64,000 nt of DNA from Capra hircus (Eukaryota > Chordata > Mammalia > Artiodactyla > Bovidae), in the NCBI RefSeq assembly GCF_001704415.2, contig NC_030817.1, positions 35,723,550 through 35,787,549 on the forward strand. The letters are read 5' to 3'. Below the pieces are notes generated by a model. The model made no database searches, was not told the origin of the DNA, and was given only the letters and a program-made list of their open reading frames with translations. Of the stretch, positions 1 through 12,000 are shown one piece after another (the first letter of the stretch is position 1; each line of letters starts with the position of its first letter). The translations under genes were made by a program, and so were the position numbers.

Positions 1-369
1 TGAAACAATGTGGAAACAGTCTTGTTAACTTTTACTACTAGTGTTTAACATCTTGGGGGTACTTGTTGATACAGTTAGACAATGGAAGGATATGAGACAT
101 TTGAAAGAAGAGAAGGAGAATGTATACAAGAAAATGCTTGTATCCCAAGAAAATCAACTGAGGGAAAAATATTACTGATATGAAAATTCAATCTGGTAGT
201 CGGAAGCAAAATTAATATATGAAACTAGTAACAGTCCTGTATATAAACAGCAGCCATTTAGAAACTATGGTGGGAAAAGATAAAATACCTTGGAGTAAAC
301 TCCAAAAAATGTGTAAGAGCCAAATAAAGAGAAACATGCTACCCAGAAGAGTAAAAGAAAACTTTAGAA

Positions 370-800
370 AAAAATTTATCCCATTCTTTTTTCTAAGTTA
401 CTTATTTATTGAGGAATAGGTGATTTACAATGTTTTGTGGTGTCAGATATACAACATAGTGATTCAGAATTTTCTTAGACTGTATTCCATTTAAAGTTAC
501 ATAAAATGTTGGCTGCATCCCCTGTGCAATATATTCTTTTAGCTTATTTATTTTATACAATATAGTTTGTACTTCTTAATCTCTAGCCCCTCTTTTGCAC
601 TTCGCCTCTCTTCTCAGTGGTAACCACTTAATTTGTTCTATTTATCTGTGAGTCTGTTTCTGTTTTATTTATTCATTTTATTTACTTATTTTATTTTTTA
701 AATTCCAGATGTAAGTAATAACATAACAGTATTTGTCTTTCTCTGACTTATTTCACTAAGCATAATACCTCCAGGTTCATCCATGTTGTTGCAAATGAAA
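370..800 (-). mobile_element. Old L1 LINE 3' fragment
   Basis: The sequence reads as the reverse of an L1 3' end, with the typical phrases tttacaatgtt, tgagtctgtttctgtttt and ttcatccatgttgttgcaaa. It is diverged, so an old insertion in the upstream WDHD1 intron. Confidence 0.7.
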
Positions 801-889
801 ATATTTAGAAAAGTACATTAAAAAATATATCCCATTATTTGAAATGAATTTTTGATATTACTATATCAGTTATTGCCTAAATTATTTAT

Positions 890-2240
890 AGTGTTGAAAA
901 CATTCAATATAAAATATCAGTATGTTTAGGGGGACCAAAGAACTTATTCTAAAGCCATATGGAAAACTAAAAGTTTTGAAAAAGAAAAGTGGCGAAATCT
1001 AGTTAAATATAACATATAATGTGCTATGGAAATTAAAAGTTTGCTGCTTACTCATGAATAGATATCTATTAAACAGAGAGGTAGATCAAGCAAATGTGGG
1101 AAGTTAGTATATTAAAAAGGTGAAGAAAAGGAGATTTAATAAAGGTACTGGCAAAAGGCATAAATACCAGGAGGTGAGAATTACTGAGAACCATCTTGAG
1201 GCCTTCCTATCACATGGTGAATCTCATTATATAGATATTTGCTGTATTGTTTTTCAAATTCTCTGTGTATGTGAAAATTTTGAGAAGAAATTTATAAGTT
1301 CGGTAATATGAAAAAAAATATTTCAGTGGCAAAGGACAAATGTAAACTGAGAGCTTGAAATAATTATGATTTAGAGTTCATTTCTTTGATAGTCAAAGAG
1401 TTCTTATAAATCAGTAAGATCCCAATAAAAAGATGAACAAGGACATTAGCAGACAGTGTATAGAAAAAGATACACAAATGGCTTTTACATATGAAAATAC
1501 ATGCAGCCTTTTATACTAAGGACTTCCCTAGTTGCTAAGATGGTAAAGAATGTGTGTGCAACGCAGGAGACCTGGGATTGATCCCTGGGTTGGAAGGTCT
1601 CCTGGAGAAGGGAATGGGGACCCACTCCAATTCTTGCCTGGAAAATTCTACAGACAGAGGAGCCTGGTGGGCTACAGTCCATGGGGTTGCAAAGAATTGG
1701 ACAGGATTGAGCAACTAACACTTGCTTTCATACTGAAAGAAAAATTGAAACATGATCATCTGTTTTTCATTTGTCTGATGCTCAAACTTAAAAGGGTTGA
1801 TATAAACTGTATGGAGGAGTGTGTGGTAGTTTTTATTGGAATGCGTGAACAATAGAACTAGTTCTAGGCATATATTCTGTAGATATATTTGGCACATACG
1901 CACTATGTATCATGTATGGCAAAAATGTCTTATCATTATTTGTAGTAGCAAAAGATTGTAAACATCCTAAATGTTCTTTAATAGAGAATTAATCAAATTG
2001 TGGTGTTTATTCCTGGGAGTGGAATACTCTGCAACTGTTAGAATGAGGTATATCTGTGTCTTCACAGGGAATACTCAATCTTTAGAAATACTAAAAACAT
2101 CAGGCTATAGAGCTGTATATATAGATAGTAGATAGAATGCTGTTTATTGTTTCTTTGCATATATGTACATAATGCATTCGTGTATAGACTGTGCTTAAGT
2201 TCTTTGCTTTTGGGAAGTAGAAATAGGATTTAGGGATTAG
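890..2240 (+). mobile_element. Old L1 (L1M-type) fragment interrupted by a Bov-tA
   Basis: L1 ORF2/3' UTR-like wording is visible: a multiple-stop remnant at 1380-1500 and tagtagcaaaagattgtaaa followed by tggaatactctgcaactgtta at 1940-2045. A Bov-tA (1519-1724) splits it. Boundaries are approximate. Confidence 0.55.
1519..1724 (+). mobile_element. Bov-tA SINE
   Basis: Ruminant tRNA-derived SINE: starts ggacttccctagttgct, has gggattgatccctggg and aggagcctggtgggctacag, and ends ggacaggattgagcaac. Similar flanks (cttttatact before, ctttcatact after) suggest a target-site duplication. Confidence 0.92.
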
Positions 2241-2521
2241 AGAGAGTTACTTTTCAATGTATACCCTTTTGTGTCATGGAAACTTTTATGAGTACATTCA
2301 GCATTAAAGTGATAGTTGAGAAATCTGGTATGTATTTTTCTTTGCTTATGAAACAATAAAATTTTAAAAACCATACATTTTTTTGGTAAGTGTGAAAAGA
2401 ATATGTCATTTTTTACTAATCTATTTCTTTGGAAGAATACATAAGAAGATAAGTTTCCTTTTTCTAAGATACACAAAGTATTGTGGCTCTTTTCTTTCCT
2501 TCCAGCAAATGAGATGAATTT

Positions 2522-2644
2522 AAAAAAAAACTGTTTTTTGTTTGGCCACACATTGTGGCATGTGAAACTAGGACCAAAGGTTAAACTTGAACCCCCTGCA
2601 GTGGGAGCACAGAGTCTTAACCACTGGACCACCAGGAAAGTCCA
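2522..2644 (-). mobile_element. Ruminant tRNA-Glu-type SINE, with TSD
   Basis: The reverse of a CHR/ART2-type SINE: tttggccacac near its left end, ttgaaccccctgcagtggga and ccactggaccaccagg. A 10-bp direct repeat agatgaattt flanks it at 2512-2521 and 2645-2654. Confidence 0.88.
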
Positions 2645-2907
2645 AGATGAATTTCTAGATCCAGAGTGCTTATATGCCTCAAGAAATGGTATTAAAAATA
2701 CGAGTATTATAAGTGCTTTGTTTTTCAGTACAAGCAGTTGAGTGATCATCACCCATTCTTTGCTTATTAGGATTTTAAGTAACCTTCTGAGTTTGGTTAC
2801 TTGCCAATTAAAATATAGCTTTGCTCTTATTTGGATGAATTTTCTGCTTTTTTTTCCTCTTTAAACCTAATGTCGACTTCTATTAAATCATTTATCTTTC
2901 CTAATAG

Positions 2908-3000
2908 TTACTGGCAGTTCCTGTGGAAAAATCTGTTAAGCTATATAGAAGAGAAACTTGGAGTAACCAGTTTGATCTTTCAGATGATTTCATCTCTCAG
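2908..3000 (+). CDS. WDHD1: WDHD1 exon a (first in window)
   Basis: 93 nt, phase 0 to 0. It follows a ctaatag acceptor and ends before gtaggt. It encodes LLAVPVEKSVKLYRRETW and the following FDLSDDFISQ, WD40 propeller strands. The preceding coding exon (ending in SGK in human) was not found in 1-2907, so that intron is longer than 2.9 kb. Confidence 0.95.
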
Positions 3001-6000
3001 GTAGGTTTTGTAAGTGATACTTTCAAGAGGCTAATGGGAATATTTACTGCATACTTTGCTTTAATACAATTACAGTTAAATATTGTTAGACATGGAGAAG
3101 AACTCTATCTTCCACCCCTCAGCCTTTCTTCATTTAGCCAATAATTGGACAGTAGACAAGTCTTTATTAGGTCCTTATTTGACCATTCTCCTTTGTGAAA
3201 TTTGATAAGAAAATCTTTTAATTTGTAAGAAGTCAAATGCCTAGCATAGTATTAGAATAGATAACTCTCACATTATTAGTAGTAAGCATTTATTGTTAAG
3301 TGAACTTCCTTGAGACTTGTTTATTAGACCCTGGAATTTTAGAACAGGAAAGGTTGTTGGTCTATGTCTCTCTCTCAACCCTCACCCTCTTTTCTCTCAT
3401 TCTACCCACTTTGCAGTTAGGAAACAGAGGCCCAGTAGGTCAGCAGTTATGCTTCTTAGTATGGCTCACTTCACTTCCTGGTTCTTCATCTTGATGACTG
3501 CTAAGAGGATAACTTGTGTTGTCTCTCCAGGATAAAAGCATTTCTTAGATTCTGTTTTTAAAATTGTGCTCTTGTAATTTTCTGATGATAAGCAAACTAG
3601 TAGCTGCTATTACTTTGTTAAGTATTACTGGAAAAGAACATTAAAAAATAAATAAACTTTGTCTTGCCATTTGTGTATCAGATTTAAATAAAAATTGGAT
3701 ATAAAATTTTGAATTTGGTAATAAAATGAGTTTTTTAGTTTCAAATTAAATAAAATAGTTATTTATTAATTGTTTTTCTTTACTAGACACTGAATATAGT
3801 AACCTGGTCTCCTTGTGGACAGTATTTAGCTGCAGGGAGTATTAATGGTTTAATTATAATTTGGAATGTGGAAACCAAAAATTGCATTGAAAGGTATGAT
3901 TCAGTAAATCTTTTGTCTCTTTTTTGCTTATTTCTATTAGATTTTTGCTTTTTATTAAACATTTCAAATTTGTGATCATTAGATTGTTAAAATGCACACT
4001 AATACATTTATCAAAACTTTGCTAAATAAAATTTATCTACAGAAATGGGTAACATAATTTTCTTGACAAGGTTTTAAGAGCTTACATTTTAATTTTTAGG
4101 GTGAAACATGAGAAAGGTTATGCAATTTGTGGCCTGTCATGGCATCCTACTTGTGCTCAAATAGCTTATACTGATGCAGAAGGAAATCTGGGGCTCCTGG
4201 AGAATGTTTGTGACCCCAATGGAAAGAAGTCAAACAGTAAGGTAATAAGTAATAGGGTTGAACAGTTTCTTCAGTCTTTCTGTGGTCGTATGAATTTGGG
4301 AAAGACTGCAAACTAGGTTACCTTCTTTGAAAATTATAATTTATGTTATTAGATGTTCAGTAATGGTCTGTCATAGAACTGTTTAAACTTGTTTTATCCT
4401 AATGTTTCACAAATACACTTTGCTAAGGAACTTTTTTCCCTCCATACAATGTCCGTTAATATTCCATGGCTCTCCAAGAAATGCCTTTGTGAAATACTGC
4501 TTTAGTATTCATATGTTCTAGGAATTTTTAGTTAAATGTTTTATAGATGAAAATTAGAGTTAATAGCTGTAATTTAGTTTAACCTGAAGTTTTTCTGTCC
4601 TGAATTAGCCTTAACTCTCAGAGCTTGTTTTACGTATGCTCAAATACCTGATACCTGAAAGCCCTACCAAAACGACTGAATTTTATTTTTTTATGTTTAT
4701 TTATTTATCTTTGGCTGTGCGGGGTCATTTCTGCTTTCTTTAGCTGCAGCGAGTGGGAGCCACTCTCCAGCTGTGGTGCATGGACTTCTCGCAGTGGTGG
4801 TTTCTGCCGCGGAGCACAGGCTCAGTAGTTATGGATTTCTGGCTTAGTTGTCCCATGGCATGTGGGATCGTCCCAGAACAGGAATTGAACCCAATCCGCA
4901 GTCAAACCCAACCCAACCCAATTGAACCCAATCAAACCCAGTCCGATTCTTAACCACTGGACCACCAAGGAAATCCCGACAATTTTTTTCAAGTGCATGA
5001 TCTCATAAAGGAGATAGTTAAAATGATGATAGTAAAAAAATAAAAAATCTGGAAGTTGGAAAATAGAAGGAAAATTAGAAACTAGATTGAACTTCTCAAA
5101 AAGCTTGAGTCCTAAGACTGCAATGGGGGTCAGCTGAGGTGCCATTTAGCTTGCTTGACTTAGTCCCCAAAATTCAAAATTTGGTAGCCCTAGGTACATA
5201 AAAGTGGAGCTGGAAACAGGAGGGTTGATTTAATAAGCAAATAGACCCCTCCAGTCTCAGCAGCAGTGAGCACAGCTGGGTGATTGTCCTCCCTAGCCCG
5301 CGTACATTCTGGCAGAAAGCTGGAGACTTGTTCTCCAAGTAAGGTTACACTGGGTACCACTGAGTGGTGTTGGGTCAAGGGGAAAAACTGTTCTGAAAAA
5401 GAATATATGAAAATGTATATATTTGAACATTCGGATTTCCAGCTCACTTTTCATACTTGGCTCCCAGAGCATTGTCAGCCAGTCTTATGCTTTTCAAGCA
5501 GGAGATTGGAAGATCTTTGGGGGAAATCTGTGTAGGGAAAAAGACCAAAACAGAGAGAAGAATTTTTTTTCTGAAGTATAGCTGACATACAGTATTATGT
5601 AAGTTACAGGTATATAATATACTGATTCCCAATTTTTAAAGGATGTGTTCTACTTATAGTTGTTAAAAAATATTGGCTATGTTTCATGCTGTACAGCATA
5701 TCCTTATAGCTTATTTTTTCCTAAATAGCTTAATTGAAATACAATTGATACAAAGTAAACTGTACATACTTGAAATGTATGATTAGGTAAATTTTGAAAC
5801 CATAACTATAATCAAGATAGTGAACAAATCTATCATCTGTTTTTATATTAAACCTGTAACACTGACTATATGTATATATAACATTGATAAAAACAAAAAG
5901 TAAATTGAGAAATAATTTTTAGTTCAACAAGGTCCTATTGTGTACCACAGGAAACCTATGATAAACCATAATGGAAAAGAATATGAAAAAGAATACACAT

Positions 6001-9000
6001 ATGTATAACTCAATCAGCTAAAATTAACACTGTAAACCAACTGTACTTCAATAAAATTTTAAAGAATTTTAAAAAATTTGTTATAATTTAGTTTGTCACC
6101 TCTTATAAAACCTTAGCCCTTCTATTTAGAGTTGTCTTCTCTCTCCTTTTTGCTTTTGTTTCTCACAGTACATATTTCTGTTATAACACCTCTAGCACTG
6201 AGTGGCCCTCTCTGTAAGGAAAAGATTAAAATCCTCATTTTTGATAACAAAGTTAAAAGCAAATTTATTACCAACTTGAGTATGTAAACATTTAGGACTA
6301 TGGATAAAATAGTTAAATACCTTCTTTTAGCATTTAGTTATTTAACTATTCAGTCATATGAACTTAGAAATATTTTTCCTGTTCTCTTCATTTTTTAAAT
6401 GTCAACTTTCCAGAACACATTTATATGCATTTCCACCTAACAGATTTGTGATATAGTCACTTTCAAATCCATTAATGGTGTTCTTACTAGACTTTTATTC
6501 CCAGCTATAAGTTTTTCCTTTGACTTAACATTGTATGGTTTTTATTCATTCTATGTTAATAACTGTGATCTTTACAGCATAACTGCTTACTGCTCACTTT
6601 TTAAAGTGATTTCAAAAATTTTTAACAGTGACATTCAGTACTTGCAATATATTCATATTCCTAGGAATCAATGATAAATGTTGAATTTAATTGCCACTTT
6701 TATTTTTCTATTGGTTCTGTTTACTTCTATAAGCATCAAAAAATTTCTAAAAATATCCCCAGAACAAGCTTTAACTGAGATAATTTAAACATCTTACCTA
6801 AGCAGTATCTTGTTCAAAAAGAAAATAAAGAGAGAATATCTTATAGTGAGAGACTTTTTAAGGACTCATAGGTGACTTCTTTTCTAGATAATGATTGTGA
6901 GGAATAAAATCTTGCTTTATATTTGGATATTCACATGTATTCTTTGCATGTCTGTCTTATACTTCCAACTTATCTATAGACTATAAGGCATTTAAAGTAA
7001 GGACTAGGTCTTTCATCATGTAAATAACAGTCCTAATAAATATATTTGCTAACTGTTTTTACCAAGGCATTTGCTTACTCAGTAGAGTTTATAGGTACAT
7101 GTTAAAAGGTTGCCTTCTGAATAATTGTGTTTATCTAAATAGTTCACTAATGCTTTCTTATTTGTATTAATTTGTTCAAGGTGTCTAGCAGAGTAGAAAA
7201 GGATTATAAAGATCTTTTTGATGGAGATGATACAAGTAATGTCAGTGACTGTCTAAAAGACAATGCAGTCAAAACCCACTCTGTTTCAAAAGGGATTGTG
7301 AATGATGAGGAAGATGATGATGACCTTATGCTGGCTTCAGGTCGTCCTAGACAGCGAAGTCACATCCTCGAAGATGATGAAAACTCAGTTGGTATGAGTT
7401 GACTGTGAATTTTCCATGTTTTATTAAAACTATTATTCAAAGTCAGTATTGAGTTGGTAAGTAAGGAGTACATCAAAGGCTGTGTATTGTCACCCTGTTT
7501 ATTTAACTTACATGCAGAGTGCATCATGAGAAATGCTGGACTGGATGAAGCACAAACTGGAATCAAGATTGCCATGAGAAATATCAGTAACCTCAGATAT
7601 GCAGATGACACCACCCTTATGGCAGAAAGCAAAGAAGAACTAAAGAGCCTCTTGATGAAAGTGAAAGAGGAGAGTGAAAAAGTTGGCTTAAAACTCAACA
7701 TTCAGAAAACTAAGATCATGGCATCTGGTCCCATCACTTCATGGCAAATAGATAGGGAAACAATGGAAACAGTGGGAGACTTTTTTTGGGAGGGGCTCCA
7801 AAATCACTGCAGATGGTGATTGCAGCCATGAAATTAAAAGACGCTTGCTCCTTGGAAGAAAAGCTGTGACCAACCTAGACAGCATATTAAAAAGCAGAGA
7901 CATTACTTTGCCGACAAAGGTCTGTCTAGTCAAAGCTATGGTTTTTCCAGTGGTCATGTATGGATGTGAGAGTTGGACTATAAAGAAAGCTGAGTGCTGA
8001 AGAATTGATGCTTTTGAACTGTGGTGTTCAAGAAGACTTTTGAAAGTCCCTTAGACTGCAGGGAAATCCAACCAGTCCATCCTAAAGGAAATTAGTCCTG
8101 AATATTCATTGGAAGAACTGATGCTGCAGCTGAAGCTCCAATACTTCAGCCACCTGATGCGAAGAACTGACTCATTTGAAAAGACCCTGATGCTGGGAAA
8201 GATTGAAAGCAAAAGGAGAAGGGGACGACAGAGGATGAGATGGTTGGATGGCATCACCGACTCAGTGGACATGAGTTTGAATAAATTCTGGGAGTGATGG
8301 ACAGGGAGGGGCCCTGGTGTGCTGCAGTACATGGGGTCACAAAGAGTTGGATATGACTGAGCAACTGAACTGACTGATGATTGAGTTGGTAAAGTGTTGC
8401 CATACTATTAAATACATATATTGAAAAACATTTCATCCTTAAAAAAACAATGATCTAAAACTTTTGCTTTAGCAGCCTAGAAAAAAAGGAAATTAAATCC
8501 CAAGCAAGCAGAAGGAAGGAAATAATAAAGAACAGGCTACAACGTGGATAAACCTTGAAAACATACTAAGTGAAAGAAGCCAGTCACAAAGCTATAAATT
8601 ACATCATTCCATTTATGTAAGGTTTTCAGAACAGAGAAATCTGTGGAGACAGAAAGTATATTAGTGGTTGCATAAGGATGAATAGAGAAATAGAGGGTGA
8701 TAGCTAAGAGGTACAGGGTTTCATTTTGAGGTGATGAAAACATTTTAAAATTGTGCTGATGGTTGCACATTTCTATGAATATACCAAAAACCATGAAATT
8801 GTACACTTTAAATGGGTCAATTATATGGTGTGTCAGTTATATCTCAATAAAGCTGTTAATTTTTTTTTGAAGAGTAGACAACCAAAAGGTATTTGTTGTT
8901 GTTCAGCCACTAAGTTGTGCCCAGCTCTTTGTGACCTCATGGACTGCAGCATGCCAGGCTTCCTTGTCCTTCACTATCTCCTGGAGTTTGCTCAAACTCA

Positions 9001-12000
9001 TGTCCATTGAGTCGATGATGCCATCCAACCATCTCATCCTCTGTCTCCCTCTTCTCCTCCTGCCCTCCATCTTTCCCAGCATCATGATCTTTTCCAGTGA
9101 GTTGGCTGTTCACATCAGGTGGCCAAGGTATTAGAGCTTCAGCGTCAGCAATAGTCCTTCCAATAAATATTCAGTGTTGACTTCCTTTAGGATTATCTGG
9201 TTTGATTTCCTTGCTGTCCAAGGGACTGTCATGAGTCTTCTCCAGCACCAACAGTTCGAAAGCATCAATTCCTTGGCACTCAGCTTTCTTTATGGTCCAA
9301 CTCACACATCTGTACGTGACTACTGGAAAAACCATAGCTTTGACTATACACACCTTTGTCAGCAAAGTAATGTCTCTGCTTTTTACTGTGCTGTCTAGGT
9401 TGGCCATAGCTTTTCTTCCAAAAAGGGAGCCTCTTTTCATTTTGTGGCTGTAGTCACTGTCCATAGTGATTTTGGGGCCCAAGGAAATAAAATCTATCAC
9501 TGTTACTTCACTTTTTGCCCTTCTAGTAGCCATGAAGTGATGAGACCAGATGTCATGATCTAAGGTTTTTGAATGTTGAGTTTTAAGCCAGTTTTTTTAT
9601 TTTCCTCAGGAGGCTCTTTAGTTCCAGTTCACTTGCTGCCTTAAGGGTGGTATCATCTGTATATCTGATGTTACTGATATTTCTCCCAGCCATCTTGATT
9701 CCAGCTTGTGCTTCTTCCAGTCCAGTGTTTTGCATGATGTACTTAAATAAGCAGAGTAACAAAATACAGCCTTGACATATTACTTTCCCAATTTGGAACC
9801 AGTCCATTGTTCTTTGTCTGGTTCTAACTGTTGCTTCTTGACCCACATATAGGTTTCTCAGGAGAGAGTTAAGGTGATCTGGTTCTCCCATCTCTTAAGA
9901 ATTTTCCATAGTTAGTTGTGATCCGCACAGTCAAAAGGTTTAGCATACTCAATGAAGCAGAAGTAGATTTTTGGAATTCTCTTGCTTTGTGTATGATCCA
10001 GCAGATGTTGGCAATTTGATCTCTGGTTCCTCTGACTTTTCTAAATCCAGTTTGTACATCTGCAGGTTCTCAGTTCATGTAGTGTTCAAGCCTAGCTTGA
10101 AGGATTTTGAGCATTACTTTGCTAGCGTTAAACCAAAAGCTAATTCTTTGAAAAGGTCAATAAAACTGCTATATCTCTATCCTGATTGATCAAGAAAGAA
10201 AGACACAAATGATTGATATAAGTAGTGAAGGTATATCATCATTGTGTATCCCATAGACCTTCACTATCCAATATTATGGCCACTAGCCCCTTGTGGCTTT
10301 TGAGCGCTGAAAATGTGGCTAGTTCAAATTGAGATATGTTGTGATTATTAAATGTGACAAGATTTTGAAGACAGTACAAAAAAGAGAATGTAAAATATCT
10401 GGCCTTTTTTTACATTACTTATTGAAATTATATTTTAAATATAGTATATTATTAAAATTAATTATGCCTGTATTTTTTTTACTATTTAAAATATGGCTAT
10501 TAGAAAATCTTAAATTACATTTATAACTCACGTTATATTTCTCTAAGATAGTACTGCTATTAACAAATGTTTAGTAACTGAACATTATGAACAACTTTAT
10601 GCTTATAAATTCAACATCTTAGATGAAATGGACAGATTCTTTTTTATTATTTACCTCATTTTGGGTATGCTGAGTCTTTGTTGCTGAGAGGGCTTTTCTT
10701 TAGTTGTGAGTGGGGGCTGTTCTCTAGTTGCAGTGAGGGCTTCTCATTGTAGTGGCTTCTCTTGTTGCGGAGCATGGGCTCTAGGGCATGCAGGTTTCAG
10801 TAGCTGAGGCATGTGGGCTCAGTAGCTGCAGTTCCTGGGCTCGAGAGCACAGGCTCAATAGTTGTGGTGCATAGGCTTAGTTGCCCTGCAGCCTGTGGGA
10901 TATTGGCAGATCAGGGATCGAACCTGTTTCTCCTGCCTCGGCAAGCAAACTCTTTACCACTGAGCCACCAGGGAAGCCGGAAATGGACAAATTCTTTGAC
11001 AGGCACAAACTGCCAAGTTAACTCAAGAAATAGGTGACCTGAATAGTTTGGTATCTGTTTAAGATATTGAGATTATAATTAAGAACCTTTAAATAAATGA
11101 TTATTACAACTTACATGCTAAAATTAACACATTTGAATATTACCAAGTAAAATGCCAATGTTCATGGTAAATTGTGCTACATTTAAAGCATGCAGGATTT
11201 ATAGTATAGTACTCCTCAGATGTTTGGTCTCAGGAACTCATTACATTCTTAAACTTTTTGAGGATCCCAAAGAAAATTGTTTGCCAAGTTACGTTTATTG
11301 TTATTTACTATGTTAGAAATTAAAACTGAGAAATTTTTAAAATATTCACTTTAACAACAAACTCATGTAAACATAAATAATACTTTTTATGAAAATAACG
11401 GTTAGAAAATAAAACAGAAAAGTGGTGTTACTTCACCCTTTTGCAAATCTTAGCATAGAAGACAGCTAACTGAATTCCCTCACATGCCTCAAGACTCAGT
11501 CTACTGCCATACATTAGTTTTGTTTGAAGTATATGAAGAAAATTTAGCCTCACACAATATATTGTTTGAAAAGGGAGAAGTATTTTTAATAAGTCTGTTG
11601 AAATAACTACAGGTATTCTTCTTTGATGCTTTACCAAAATGCAGCAAATGATAGTTTCTTAAAGATTACTTGCAATGTGGAATCTGAAAACTTGCTGGTG
11701 AACTTTCCAACTCTCTTATTATGTTAAAACCCATTGGTCTAACTTGAGCTTTGAATGGATCTTTTACCATGCTTGATTCTGTCACATATGCATTGGTAAT
11801 TTGGAAAATGCTGGTTTATTGAGCTTTGCAGACCTTCTTGATACTGGCATGTTATCCAGAATATTTGTTAGTATCATTACCAATCTCATCAGAAGTTTTA
11901 AAATATTTCAGAGCAGCCAAGTTCATGGTGGCAGATACAGGTTTTTCATTATTCTGATTTTCACTTGAAAGCTCAAATTTTATCATTAACCACAAATTCT

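Noticed and set aside
1..2907. A further upstream WDHD1 coding exon
   Set aside because: I searched by eye for the segment ending in SGK that precedes exon a and found no match with splice sites.
7454..7819. 121-codon reverse-transcriptase-like frame as a host gene
   Set aside because: It is the BovB copy with its own target-site duplication; the frame ends in frameshifts.
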